From Ornithodoros turicata (taxonomy: Eukaryota; Arthropoda; Arachnida; Ixodida; Argasidae), in assembly GCF_037126465.1 (NCBI RefSeq), contig NC_088203.1, forward strand, positions 107,247,507 to 107,311,506: DNA of 64,000 nt, in the 5' to 3' direction. The translations under genes were made by a program, and so were the position numbers. Below the pieces are notes generated by a model. The model saw nothing but the letters and a program-made list of their open reading frames with translations, was not told the origin of the DNA and did not search any database. Within the stretch, counting starts at the first letter, position 1, and each line of letters starts with the position of its first letter. This document shows positions 21,601 to 33,330 of the stretch, piece after piece.

Positions 21601-24600
21601 CGCTCGCAATAGCGATCTAACCCTGACCTATTTTTACCGCTGGCTACTAATTATTTCCGCATGCATCAGTCGGCCGCACGCAATAACGATCTAACTTCGA
21701 CCTATTCCTTCCGCAGGCTACATTCTTCCGCCTGCACCAATCGGCCGCTCGCAATAACCATCTGACACTGATCTAGCTATTTCTACAGCACGCTACATCC
21801 TCCGCCTACAGCAGTCCGCCGCATGCAATAACGATCTAACTCTGACCTATTTCTACCGCAGGCTACTTATTCTTTCCGCATGCATCAGTCTGCAGCACAC
21901 AATAACCATCTAAGTAAGACCTATTCCTTCTGCAGGCTACATCTTTCCGCCTGCATCTATCGGCCGCTCGCAATAGCGATCTAACCCTGACCTATTTTTA
22001 CCGCTGGCCACTAATTCTTTCCGCATGCATCAGTCGGCCGCACGCAATAACGATCTAACTTCGACCTATTCCTTCCGCAGGCTACATTCTTCCGCCTGCA
22101 CCAATCGGCCGCTCGCAATAACCATCTGACATTGATCTAGCTATTTCTACAGCACGCTACATCCTCCGCCTACAGCAGTCCGCCGCATGCAATAACGATC
22201 TAACTCTGACCTATTTCTACCGCAGGCTACTTATTCTTTCCGCATGCATCAGTCTGCAGCACACAATAACCATCTAAGTAAGACCTATTCCTTCTGCAGG
22301 CTACATCTTTCCGCCTGCATCTATCGGCCGCTCGCAATAGCGATCTAACCCTGACCTATTTTTACCGCTGGCCACTAATTCTTTCCGCATGCATCAGTCG
22401 GCCGCACGCAATAACGATCTAACTTCGACCTATTCCTTCCGGAGGCTACATTCTTCCGCCTGCACCAATCGGCCGCTCGCAATAACCATCTGACACTGAT
22501 CTAGCTATTTCTACAGCACGCTACATCCTCCGCATACAGCAGTCCGCCGCATGCAATAACGATCTAACTCTGACCTATTTCTACCGCAGGCTACTTATTC
22601 TTTCCGCATGCATCAGTCTGCAGCACACAATAACCATCTAAGTAAGACCTATTCCTTCTGCAGGCTACATCTTTTCGCCTGCATCTATCGGCCGCTCGCA
22701 ATAGCGATCTAACCCTGACCTATTTTTACCGCAGGCTACTTATTCTTTCCGCATGCATCAGTCTGCAGCACACAATAACGATCTAAGTAAGACCTATTCC
22801 TTCTGCAGGCTACATCTTTCCGCCTGCATCTATCGGCCGCTCGCAATAGCGATCTAACCCTGACCTATTTTTACCGCTGGCTACTAATTATTTCCGCATG
22901 CATCAGTCGGCCGCACGCAATAACGATCTAACTTCGACCTATTCCTTCCGCAGGCTACATTCTTCCGCCTGCACCAATCGGCCGCTCGCAATAACCATCT
23001 GACACTGATCTAGCTATTTCTACAGCACGCTACATCCTCCGCCTACAGCAGTCCGCCGCATGCAATAACGATCTAACTCTGACCTATTTCTACCGCAGGC
23101 TACTTATTCTTTCCGCATGCATCAATCTGCAGCACACAATAACCATCTAAGTAAGACCTATTCCTTCTGCAGGCTACATCTTTCCGCCTGCATCTATCGG
23201 CCGCTCGCAATAGCGATCTAACCCTGACCTATTTTTACCGCTGGCTACTAATTCTTTCCGCATGCATCAGTCGGCCGCACGAAATAACGATCTAACTTCG
23301 ACCTATTCCTTCCGCAGGCTACATTCTTCCGCCTGCACCAATCGGCCGCTCGCAATAACCATCTGACATTGATCTAGCTATTTCTACAGCACGCTACATC
23401 CTCCGCCTACAGCAGTCCGCCGCATGCAATAACGATCTAACTCTGACCTATTTCTACCGCAGGCTACTTATTCTTTCCGCATGCATCAGTCTGCAGCACA
23501 CAATAACCATCTAAGTAAGACCTATTCCTTCTGCAGGCTACATCTTTCCGCCTGCATCTATCGGGCGCTCGCAATAGCGATCTAACCCTGACCTATTTTT
23601 ACCGCTGGCTACTAATTATTTCCGCATGCATCAGTCGGCCGCACGCAATAACGATCTAACTTCGACCTATTCCTTCCGCAGGCTACATTCTTCCGCCTGC
23701 ACCAATCGGCCGCTGGCAATAACCATCTGACACTGATCTAGCTATTTCTACAGCACGCTACATCCTCCGCCTACAGCAGTCCGCCGCATGCAATAACGAT
23801 CTAACTCTGACCTATTTCTACCGCAGGCTACTTATTCTTTCCGCATGCATCAGTCTGCAGCACACAATAACCATCTAAGTAAGACCTATTCCTTCTGCAG
23901 GCTACATCTTTTCGCCTGCATCTATCGGCCGCTCGCAATAGCGATCTAACCCTGACCTATTTTTACCGCAGGCTACTTATTCTTTCCGCATGCATCAGTC
24001 TGCAGCACACAATAACGATCTAAGTAAGACCTATTCCTTCTGCAGGCTACATCTTTCCGCCTGCATCTATCGGCCGCTCGCAATAGCGATCTAACCCTGA
24101 CCTATTTTTACCGCTGGCTACTAATTATTTCCGCATGCATCAGTCGGCCGCACGCAATAACGATCTAACTTCGACCTATTCCTTCCGCAGGCTACATTCT
24201 TCCGCCTGCACCAATCGGCCGCTCGCAATAACCATCTGACACTGATCTAGCTATTTCTACAGCACGCTACATCCTCCGCCTACAGCAGTCCGCCGCATGC
24301 AATAACGATCTAACTCTGACCTATTTCTACCGCAGGCTACTTATTCTTTCCGCATGCATCAATCTGCAGCACACAATAACCATCTAAGTAAGACCTATTC
24401 CTTCTGCAGGCTACATCTTTCCGCCTGCATCTATCGGCCGCTCGCAATAGCGATCTAACCCTGACCTATTTTTACCGCTGGCTACTAATTCTTTCCGCAT
24501 GCATCAGTCGGCCGCACGAAATAACGATCTAACTTCGACCTATTCCTTCCGCAGGCTACATTCTTCCGCCTGCACCAATCGGCCGCTCGCAATAACCATC

Positions 24601-25790
24601 TGACATTGATCTAGCTATTTCTACAACACGCCACATCCTCCGCCTACAGCAGTCCGCCGCATGCAATAACGATCTAACTCTGACCTATTTCTACCGCAGG
24701 CTACTTATTCTTTCCGCATGCATCAGTCTGCAGCACACAATAACCATCTAAGTAAGACCTATTCCTTCTGCAGGCTACATCTTTCCGCCTGCATCTATCG
24801 GCCGCTCGCAATAGCGATCTAACCCTGACCTATTTTTACCGCTGGCTACTAATTCTTTCCGCATGCATCAGTCGGCCGCACGCAATAACGATCTAACTTC
24901 GACTTATTCCTTCCGCAGGCTACATTCTTCCGCCTGCACCAATCGGCCGCTCGCAATAACCATCTGACACTGATCTAGCTATTTCTACAGCACGCTACAT
25001 CCTCCGCCTACAGCAGTCCGCCGCATGCAATAACGATCTAACTCTGACCTATTTCTACCGCAGGCTACTTATTCTTTCCGCATGCATCAGTCTGCAGGAC
25101 ACACTAACCATCTAAGTAAGACCTATTCCTTCTGCAGGCTACATCTTTCCGCCTGCATCTATCGGCCGCTCGCAATAGCGATCTAACCCTGACCTGTTTT
25201 TACCGCTGGCCACTAATTCTTTCCGCATGCATCAGTCGGCCGCACGCAATAACGATCTAACTTCGACCTATTACTTCCGCAGGCTACATTCTTCCGCCTG
25301 CACCAATCGGCCGCTCGCAATAACCATCTGACGCTGATCTAGCTATTTCTACAGCACGCTACATCCTCCGCCTACAGCAGTCCGCCGCATGCAATAACGA
25401 TCTAACTCTGACCTATTTCTACCGCAGGCTATTTATTCTTTCCGCATGCATCAGTCTGCAGCACACAATAACCATCTAAGTAAGACCTATTCCTTCTGCA
25501 GGCTACATCCTTCCGCCTGCATCTATCGGCCGCTCGCAATAGCGATCTAAGCCTGACCTATTTCTACCGCAGGCTACTTATTCTTTCCGCATGCATCAGT
25601 CTGCAGCACACAGTAACGATCTAAGTAAGACCTATTCCTTCTGCAGGCTACATCCTTCCGCCTGCATCTATCGGCCGCTCGCAATAGCGATCTAAGCCTG
25701 ACCTATTTTCACCGCTGGCTACTAATTATTTCCGCATGCATCAGTCGGCCGCACGCAATAACGATCTAACTTCGACCTATTCCTACCACA
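18657..25790. repeat. Satellite 1a: 364-bp pentameric higher-order repeat array
   Basis: About 19-20 tandem copies of a 364-bp unit. The marker AGTAAGACCT falls at 19,001, 19,365 and 19,729, and so on. Each unit is five diverged ~73-bp monomers. Their openings are AAGTAAGACCTATTCC, AACCCTGACCTATTTTT, AACTTCGACCTATTCC, GACACTGATCTAGC and AACTCTGACCTATTTC. All monomers end in a CGCAATAnC(G/C)ATCT-like box. Neighbouring 364-bp units are almost identical while monomers within a unit differ clearly, the classic sign of HOR amplification. The leftmost unit (18,657-19,000) is the most divergent, as expected at an array edge. There is no coding capacity. A centromeric or heterochromatic role is possible but unproven. 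Confidence 0.95.
22641..25114. repeat. Duplicated 1.24-kb block inside satellite 1a
   Basis: A shortened HOR of 145 bp (monomer 1 plus a monomer 2/5 chimera) begins at 22,641 and again at 23,878. The two are 1,237 bp apart (3 x 364 + 145). Both blocks share private variants: CTTTTCGCCTGC, CATCAATCTGCAG, CACGAAATAACG and GACATTGATCTAG. The second block has additional private changes (CTACAACACGCCACATCC). A third 145-bp short unit starts at 25,479. Confidence 0.85.
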
Positions 25791-27116
25791 GGTTATTTGT
25801 TCCCGCCTGGTTCAGTCGGCCGCACGTAATAGACATGCACTGATCTATACTTACCGCAGGCTACTTCTTTCTGCCTGAATCAGTCGGCCGCAAAAAATGG
25901 GGACCTAAATGTGACATCTTCGCAGTGGAGGTTACTTCATTTCTCCTGCATCTGTTTTTCGCACGCTTAGCGGTCTACATCTGACCTATTCCTCTCGCAG
26001 GCTAGTTATTTCGGGCTGCATCAGTTGGCCCCACGCAATGGTGATATAACTCTGACCTATTCCTCTCGCAAGCTACTTCTTTCCTTCTCCGTCTTTCGGC
26101 AGCACGCAATTGATATGTAACACTAACCTATTCTTACTGCAGGCTACTCCTTTCTGCCTGCATCAGTCGGCCGCAAGAAATAGTGACGTAAATCTAACCT
26201 ATTCAGAGCAAAGCCTACTTCATTTCGCATGCATCAGTTTTCCGCACGCTATAGCGATCTAACTCTGACCTATTCCTCTCGCAGGCTAGTTATTTCGGGC
26301 TGCATCAGTTGGCCGCGCGCAATGTTGATATATAACTCTGACCTATTCCTCTCGCAAGCTACTTCTTTCCTTCTCCGTCTTTCGGCCGCACGCAATAGAT
26401 ATGTAACACTGACCTATTCTTACTGCAGGCTACTCCTTTCTGCCTGCATCAGTCGGCCGCAAGAAATAGTGAGCTTGCTCTGAAAAATTCGGAGCGGAGA
26501 CTACTTAGTTTCTCCTGCATCGGTTTTCCGCATGCTAGCGATCTAACTCTGACCTATTCCTCTCGCAGGCTAGTTATTTCGGGCTGCATCAGTTGGCCGC
26601 GCGCAATGGTAATATAACTGTGACCTATTCCACTCGCAGACTAATTCTTTCCGTTTCCATCAGTCGGCCGCACGCAATAGACACGTATGTAACACTGACC
26701 TACTCTTACCGCAGGCTACTTCTTTCTGCCTGCATCAGTCGGCCGTTATAGAAATAGTGTCATAACTCTGACATATTCAGAGCAGAGCCTACTTTATTTC
26801 GCCTGCATCAGTTTTCCGCACGCTATAGAGATCTAACTGTGACCTATTCCTCTCGCAGGCTACCTGTTTCCGGCTGCATCAGTTGGCCGCACGGAATGGT
26901 GATATAACTCTGACCTATTCCTCTCGCAAGCTACTTCTTTCCTTCTCCGTCTTTCGGCCGCACGCAATAGACATGTAACACTGACCTATTCTTACTGCAG
27001 GCTACTCTTTTCTGCCTGCATCAGTCGGCTGCAAGAAATAGTGAGCTAGCTCTGATGTATTCAGAGCGGAGACGACTTTATTTCTCCTGCATCGGTTTTC
27101 CGCACGCTATAGCGAT
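25791..27116. repeat. Satellite 1, degenerate transition zone
   Basis: The ~71-bp monomers remain recognisable (TCTGACCTATTCCTCTCGCA, GGCTGCATCAGTTGGCC). Unlike the flanking arrays they are diverged, with several small insertions and deletions. Blocks recur at roughly 284-290 bp, for example CGCAGGCTAGTTATTTCGGG near 25,998, 26,279 and 26,563. It bridges the 364-bp and 284-bp HOR domains. Confidence 0.85.
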
Positions 27117-28485
27117 CTAAGTCTGACCTATTCCTTTCGCAGGCTAGTTATTTCGGGCTGCATCAGTTGGCCGCGCGCAATGGTGATATAACTCTGACCT
27201 ATTCCACTCGCAAGCTAATTCTTTCCGTTTGCATCAGTCGGCCGCACCCAATAGGTATGTAACACTGACCTATTCTCACCGCAGGGTACTCTTTTCTGCT
27301 CGCATCTGTCGGCTACAAGAAATAGTGAGCTAGCTCTGACGTATTCGGAGCGGAAGCTACTTTATTTATCCTGCATCAGTTTTCCGCACGCTATAGCGAT
27401 CTAAGTCTGACCTATTCCTTTCGCAGGCTAGTTATTTCGGGCTGCATCAGTTGGCCGCGCGCAATGGTGATATAACTCTGACCTATTCCACTCGCAAGCT
27501 AATTCTTTCCGTTTGCATCAGTCGGCCGCACCCAATAGGTATGTAACACTGACCTATTCTCACCGCAGGGTACTCTTTTCTGCTCGCATCTGTCGGCTAC
27601 AAGAAATAGTGAGCTAGCTCTGACGTATTCGGAGCGGAAGCTACTTTATTTATCCTGCATCAGTTTTCCGCACGCTATAGCGATCTAAGTCTGACCTATT
27701 CCTTTCGCAGGCTAGTTATTTCGGGCTGCATCAGTTGGCCGCGCGCAATGGTGATATAACTCTGACCTATTCCACTCGCAAGCTAATTCTTTCCGTTTGC
27801 ATCAGTCGGCCGCACCCAATAGGTATGTAACACTGACCTATTCTCACCGCAGGGTACTCTTTTCTGCTCGCATCTGTCGGCTACAAGAAATAGTGAGCTA
27901 GCTCTGACGTATTCGGAGCGGAAGCTACTTTATTTATCCTGCATCAGTTTTCCGCACGCTATAGCGATCTAAGTCTGACCTATTCCTTTCGCAGGCTAGT
28001 TATTTCGGGCTGCATCAGTTGGCCGCGCGCAATGGTGATATAACTCTGACCTATTCCACTCGCAAGCTAATTCTTTCCGTTTGCATCAGTCGGCCGCACC
28101 CAATAGGTATGTAACACTGACCTATTCTCACCGCAGGGTACTCTTTTCTGCTCGCATCTGTCGGCTACAAGAAATAGTGAGCTAGCTCTGACGTATTCGG
28201 AGCGGAAGCTACTTTATTTATCCTGCATCAGTTTTCCGCACGCTATAGCGATCTAAGTCTGACCTATTCCTTTCGCAGGCTAGTTATTTCGGGCTGCATC
28301 AGTTGGCCGCGCGCAATGTTGATATATAACTCTGACCTATTCCACTCGCAAGCTAATTCTTTCCGTTTGCATCAGTCGGCCGCACGCAATAGATATGTAA
28401 CACTGACCTATATTCTTACCGCAGGGTACTCCTTTCTGCCTCCATCAGTCGGCCGCAAAGAATAGTGACCTAACTCTGACATATT
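27117..28485. repeat. Satellite 1b: 284-bp tetrameric higher-order repeat array
   Basis: CTAAGTCTGACCTATTCC recurs at 27,117, 27,401, 27,685, 27,969 and 28,253, exactly 284 bp apart. The four complete units look almost identical. Each holds four ~71-bp monomers related to those of satellite 1a but in another combination. These include a TCAGTTTTCCGCACGC monomer and a GTGAGCTAGCTCTGACG junction absent from 1a. The array stops near 28,485, where a LINE fragment begins. Confidence 0.95.
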
Positions 28486-28498
28486 GAATCGATGATCA

Positions 28499-29035
28499 TT
28501 GAGTGGATATGTACCTTTCTGCACTGTAGGACCCAATGTCTCAAATGGGGGAACTCTGTCTCAAGCAGTGTTGATGTTGCGTTTATTGTTTCTAATTTAT
28601 ATCAATGACCTTTTAAATGACATTCGCTCTAATATTAGACTGCATGTAGATGATGCTGTACTATATAGGGAAATTAGGGAAATCAAAATGACAGTTTAAT
28701 ATTGCAGTCTGATATAGATCATATTGTGAACTGGTGCAGGAAGTGGCAAATGTAGATTAACACGTCCATTTGACCATATCTAAAAGCAATCGACACTTAA
28801 TTAATCAGTACTTCCTGTCAAACTGCTGCGTCGAACGAGTAAGCAGCTACAAATACTTGGGAATCTACTAATTCCCATATTGATTACATATGCGGAAAAG
28901 GCTTACGGACCGTTGATCTCCTAAGGTGTAAGCTATACTTGTCATCTCGAGAAATTAAGTTAACCGCGTACGAAACACTTATTCATCCAAAATTAGAGTA
29001 CTTATCCATGATTTGGAGTCCTTCCTTCGCTGGAC
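28499..29035 (+). pseudogene. LINE reverse transcriptase fragment, degraded
   Basis: Conceptual pieces on the plus strand follow the order of a non-LTR reverse transcriptase. LLFLIYINDLLNDIRSNIRL is followed by a catalytic-box relic HVDDAVLYREI; the usual box is FADD or YADD. After a frame change come IVNWCRKWQM, SSYKYLGIY, LTAYETLIHPKLEY and SMIWSP. Stops, frame changes and a deletion around 28,870 show it is dead. Known role: such enzymes prime DNA synthesis on nicked target DNA. The palm motif order fits Jockey/CR1/L2-type LINEs, but the clade is not resolved. It abuts the end of satellite 1. Confidence 0.8.
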
Positions 29036-29223
29036 TTGGTTCTCTCGGGTCGCTCCATTGGCCCGTTTTCCCGTTTGTTATCCCCACTGATCTCTATAGT
29101 AATAGGCTGGATAGGTGACTGATTGTGCAGCAGTACGGTCATCGCCCGCCATCTTGGGAAGCTAAAAACATTGCTGTCCGCGACTGCAGCTGCATATTCT
29201 TTGCATAGCATTTTTGTGGTGTC

Positions 29224-29304
29224 ATGCCCGCCTGCTGTGGTTATGGGTGTACTGCCTGTATGGGCAAGGCACCGGGGACGACACTTCACAAGCAAGTCAC
29301 TTAG
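29224..29304 (+). other. THAP-like zinc-finger N-terminus fragment
   Basis: ATG at 29,224 opens 26 codons reading MPACCGYGCTACMGKAPGTT then LHKQVT before TAG. The MPxCCxxxGC start with a following G..xLH resembles the beginning of THAP domains, which are C2CH DNA-binding modules found in P-element-type transposases and host proteins. The remaining Cys and His ligands are absent. Upstream, CGCCCGCCATCTTGGGAAG resembles a YY1-type promoter element. It may be a first exon or an old transposon relic. Confidence 0.35.
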
Positions 29305-29399
29305 TTTTACAAATAAATGTGATTTATTAGTCCACGAGCGGGGCGACAAAACGTTGCTGTTGAACCATGTGCGCGGCACTTTGTGACTAGTATCTCAAG

Positions 29400-30015
29400 A
29401 TCTAAACGTTAAACAGCAGTACGTTATCTGGATAGAGTCATTGTGATAGTCCAGACTTCCTGCAGTCCACTGGAATTGCCTCTCAGCTCGCAGCAGGCGT
29501 TCAAGTGCGCTTGTCAGGTGTGGGATCTGCCGCTGAGTTTGTTGGACACGGTATCGCCCATTGCTTGCCTGGATCAGCCTTGTCATCTCTGCCGTAATTC
29601 ATGGCATAAATTGTTCAATGCAGGTTCCCTCACAGCCGCTCAGAACCTTTAAAAAAGTGGGTGGTGAATGTGAGGCGAATGTCAGGGGACGCCGTCGAGG
29701 ACATCAGTGGTCTGCACCAAACGTTTTAAAGACAGGTGCTCCGACAGAACACAGGGCAGACCGTTCGTTTGAGGCGTGACAAGAGAAAACGAAAATGTGA
29801 GCAAGAAAAGTGCCATGGGGTATCGGCATTTTCTTCGGCATGTGGCACCATATGCGAGAGTATAATTCGGAGCTTTTCGGAACATGCCGAATTTCCACAA
29901 AAATATCCGTCGAGTTTTTTCGGCATTTTTCCACAATGACGAAAACGCAGAACCCTAGGTATAACAGATAATTAGGAGAGATTTACACGTTCCTCTCCTT
30001 TAGGTATCTTTGTAT
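29400..30015. other. Gene-free stretch
   Basis: Several overlapping open frames lie on both strands at 29,561-29,939, none with a recognisable domain. Nothing further is supported. Confidence 0.4.
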
Positions 30016-30021
30016 GCATGT

Positions 30022-30212
30022 AGGAAATCAAAGAGTGATATTAAACGGTAGGAGCAACTTATTAATTTACACATAGTAAACAAGGCATTCGTGCACGAGA
30101 CTGCACTTCTTCGGGTTACTAGTCTCGTGCAATCTCGTGCACGAAAGTCTCGTTTACCATGTGTAAATAAATAAGTGTCTCCTACCGTTTAATAGCACTC
30201 TTTGATTTACTC
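30022..30212. repeat. Palindromic MITE-like element (~190 bp)
   Basis: Left arm: GAAATCAAAGAGTGATATTA, then AACGGTAGGAG and TTTACACATAGTAAAC. The right arm is the inverse, ending AATAGCACTCTTTGATTTAC. The centre holds repeated CTCGTGCA blocks (CGTGCACGAGACTGCA ... TCTCGTGCAATCTCGTGCACG). No coding capacity. Confidence 0.75.
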
Positions 30213-30690
30213 ACCACCGGGAATTTGACATCGCCTTTTTTCTTTTTTTGCCTTCGTATCTTCTATATATGCAGGAGTTAAAAAATTGCCCGTGAGAGAA
30301 TGTAGGTATAGCGCATAGCTACCTCAGTTCATACTGCTGACACGTGGACGAAACAGAAAGCTTTGCTACCTGAAGGACATTTCTGTATCCAGAAATGAAA
30401 TGGTGTCTCTTGAGCGGATGAAACGCCGTACGAGCAACGTATCGCTGTTCTTCCGTGACGGGACTGGAATGACTGACCGACTTCCTGCCGCCAGACGGCT
30501 GCTGAAACGGCGTCTATACGGAACACTAATGACAGAGTGGAAACCGAAAGAAAATCTTGGTCGTCGCTGGCCAATTACAGGTGGCTTTAAAGACGGAAAA
30601 TTGGTCAAAAGGGAGTGGCGTATACCACGCCCGAAAGGTGCTGTTCACTTTGACGAAGGGATTCGGAGTCCATCGAAAGAAGGATACATA

Positions 30691-30938
30691 CACTCTTAAA
30701 AATGAATTTCACCACATAGCACGCTCCTAGCCAACCATAATCTCGAATGATATCGTTATCTGCCCTGATTTGTTGAAAATGGGAGGCGTACGCCTTTTTT
30801 GTGAAAATTATGACAGCATAAGAGTCACAAAAATGGCGTACGCCTCCCATTTTAAACAAATCAGGGCAGATAACGATGTCATTCGATATGAAGGTTGGCT
30901 AGGAGCGTGCTATGTGGTGAAGTTCGTTTTTAAGAATA
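30691..30938. repeat. MITE family D, full copy 1 (CACTCTTAAAA ends)
   Basis: An almost complete palindrome. Left: TA, then CACTCTTAAAAATGAATTTC, CACCACATAGCACGCTCCTA and GGGAGGCGTACGCC. The right half is the inverse, ending TTTTTAAGAATA. Related copies lie at 35,185-35,370 and 43,259-43,498. The short open frame across it (30,770-30,979) is only the palindrome read through. Confidence 0.85.
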
Positions 30939-31224
30939 TACTTACAGTTACAGATGATCTGCATGGGAAGAATCAATGAGCCGTCTGTTACGTTTTGAGC
31001 CAATAAATGTGTCAAAAAATGTCCAAGATGGCTCGGACAGTTTGACGGTGCCATCAGATAGACAACAGAGGTCACTTGTGTGTATTCTCGCCATGACGGA
31101 CAGAGATAGTTTTCTTGGCAACAACGACTGTCACTTGGTAACCTCGAATGGTACCCGCCACTCATAGCCATAGTTACTTCGTGGCCCAAACACAGAATAC
31201 AATTAATGCCCCAATTTGGTGCGA

Positions 31225-31725
31225 ACCAGTCATGGGTAAGTGACCAAGTTACAGTTAGCCTGCAAAAACAGTAACTGACACTTTTTGAAATGACAGTTCC
31301 TAGTTCCTTTACAGTTATACCTTTTCAGGAAAAAAGTCGAATCAATGTAACTCTCAGAAACATTGTTTTTGTCCTTGTGCTGTCGTAGCATACTTATACC
31401 GTGTTATAAATAGATGATTTCCTATATGGGTCAGCCTAATGCCGTGGGAGTTAGTTGAAGGGCTGCGTTTGAGATGACAAAATTCGTGCAATTTCTGGTT
31501 AGGAAAAATGGCTGTGTACTTGAAGCCTCGACAAAATGACGCCAGAGAACTGACGCGTGGAAAATATGGCTATCCTCGAGTAACTTACAATTACAGTTAC
31601 ATTTTATAATTACTTTAGCCAAAAGTTGTAACTAGTTACATTTATAAGTTATTTTTGTAGAAAAGTAATTAGTTACTATAACTAGTACGCTACTGCAAAC
31701 AGTAACTAGTTACTACCCCATTTGA
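31225..31725. repeat. AT-rich repeat with many AGTAACTAGTTAC motifs
   Basis: The palindromic motif GTAACTAGTTAC and variants (AGTTACAGTTA, GTAATTAGTTACTATAACTA) recur throughout, most densely at 31,565-31,720. Such motifs are typical of some non-autonomous hAT elements, but ends and target duplications are not clear. A few related motifs occur near 9,830-9,890. Confidence 0.45.
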
Positions 31726-32580
31726 CTGTGCGAACGATTCTCGGCCGACAACCAGATTCCTATGTTAACGAGCCTGTCGTCCATGATGTACTCACTCGTG
31801 TTGTTTTAACCGATAGCCTTAAACAGTGATTCCCGTTATGTCCGAGGAGATTTCTTACAAAAACGCGCTGCCCTGAAGTCGGCCCAGGACGCATACTAAC
31901 CCTCACTCTCTCCATCTGTACGCCGCTCATAGCCACAGTTGCTTCGCGGTGCTAACACGAAAATAATAAAACGCGTGTCGAGAGAGGGGGCAACGTATAG
32001 ACCACGCCATCATTGGTTAAATGTCGGTCCAACATTGGCAGCCAATATAAGTCTAATATCGGCCGTGCAACTCAGGCCGATATTGGTCCAATGTGTCAAG
32101 CGGGTGGTGAGCCAATGAAAAATATGAATGATCTGTAGCTAGGGTGACTGCTACTCCAGTCTAGTTTTAATAGGACAACAAGAACGCATCATAGGACAAA
32201 GCATCACTTTCTTTCATTTCTTTCGTTATGGTTTTTGTGTAGATACTGAAAATTTGCCATTGGTGCTGAGATAGTAAGATCTCACTTGGTCTGCGATCCG
32301 GGCTGTCCTACAGAACCACCCATCACAGAAAACATATGCGAGCATCCCCCAGCGACCTGTATTGTGGGCTCTATATGAGATGAGCCGCAGAAGTTTGTGC
32401 ACTCACCTTCCTAAACTTTCCCTAACCGTTTAGTCCGCTTGTTATCCGTATCTTGCCTATTTCTGTGCTTGAATCAACAACTGAGACAAGTTCTAAAACA
32501 TTGGCACATTGCTATCGCACTGAAGTGCAGCACCTCATCGTATACTCTCGAGGAGTGTGCCAACACCGCTGTGCTTAACA
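31726..32580. other. Gene-free stretch with a CCAATATTGG-type repeat at 32,015-32,110
   Basis: No coding region is supported. At 32,015-32,110 the motifs GGTCCAACATTGG, GCCAATATAAG, TAATATCGGCC and GGCCGATATTGGTCCAA alternate in both orientations around a short centre, giving a small imperfect palindrome. Confidence 0.4.
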
Positions 32581-32587
32581 TTTAAAC

Positions 32588-32876
32588 CACACTTTTAAAA
32601 AAGGGTGTACTTTAACTCCTTTTTTTGCCACATATATAACACCCTTTTGGAGAGTACAATTACGCTCAAAAGGGTGTCTCTACACTCCCTCAAGGGAGTA
32701 GCATAACACCTTTCTCCCTACTCGAGAGTAATATTACTCCCCGGCAGAGAAGGTGTTATGCTACTCCCTTGAGGGAGTGAGGAGGCACCCTTTTGAGCGT
32801 AATTGTACTCTCCAAAAGGGTGTTATATATATGTGGCAAAAAAAGGAGTTCAAGTACACCTTTTTTTTAAGAGTGC
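32588..32876. repeat. MITE family E, copy 1 (~289 bp palindrome)
   Basis: The ends are CACTTTTAAAAAAGGGTGTAC and the inverse of CACTCTTAAAAAAAAGGTGTAC. The arms contain CACCCTTTTGGAGAGTACAA, TTACGCTCAAAAGGGTG and ACTCCCTCAAGGGAGTAGCA and are nearly perfect. The centre is at about 32,730 (GAGAGTAATATTACTCCC). Open frames across it are read-through of the palindrome. A second copy is at 35,841-36,136. Confidence 0.88.
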
Positions 32877-33330
32877 ACTCCGCATATGTTACCAATTCCC
32901 TCCCCTGGGAAGCTTTAAAATGGAACTTGATGATCCCGTCCACCACCCTATAAAGCCTTTGTACTGCCACTGTTTGATGAAATTTTGCGGCCCCAAACGT
33001 AACCCTTCCCTCCCAAGCCACATGCGCACATAATAGCTCACGATATTTCTAAATTTCGCCTTGCTCCAACAATCATCTCCATGAACAACCCTACACCTAT
33101 TAAGCCAAACCTGATAGACAATTTCTGCGGCTACCAATAGATATAATCTTTGCTGCTTCTTAACTACCTACCCGATATGGATCCCCACAGCTTGTTGAAA
33201 AGTTAGACTACTTAATCGAAAATATTTTTCTGAAGCATAACCACAGGCACTTTACACTCAAAAATTGCACGTTTTATCGTTTCTGTGCGACTACAAAGTG
33301 CGCAGCTCCGATCTTACCCCATCAAATCCA

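Noticed and set aside
18657..28485. CRISPR-like regular repeats
   Set aside because: There are no unique spacers. The repeats are head-to-tail monomers in higher-order units in a eukaryotic context with no cas genes, so this is satellite DNA.
29002..29379. 125-codon minus-strand frame as a gene
   Set aside because: It overlaps the THAP-like start on the other strand and the LINE end, has no motif, and no splice support.
30329..30699. Overlapping frames at 30,329-30,699 on both strands
   Set aside because: Two strands are open at once, neither has a recognisable motif, and the downstream end runs into MITE D.
32753..33033. Open frames on both strands across 32,753-33,033
   Set aside because: Most of the length is the palindromic MITE E read through; no domain and no splice context.
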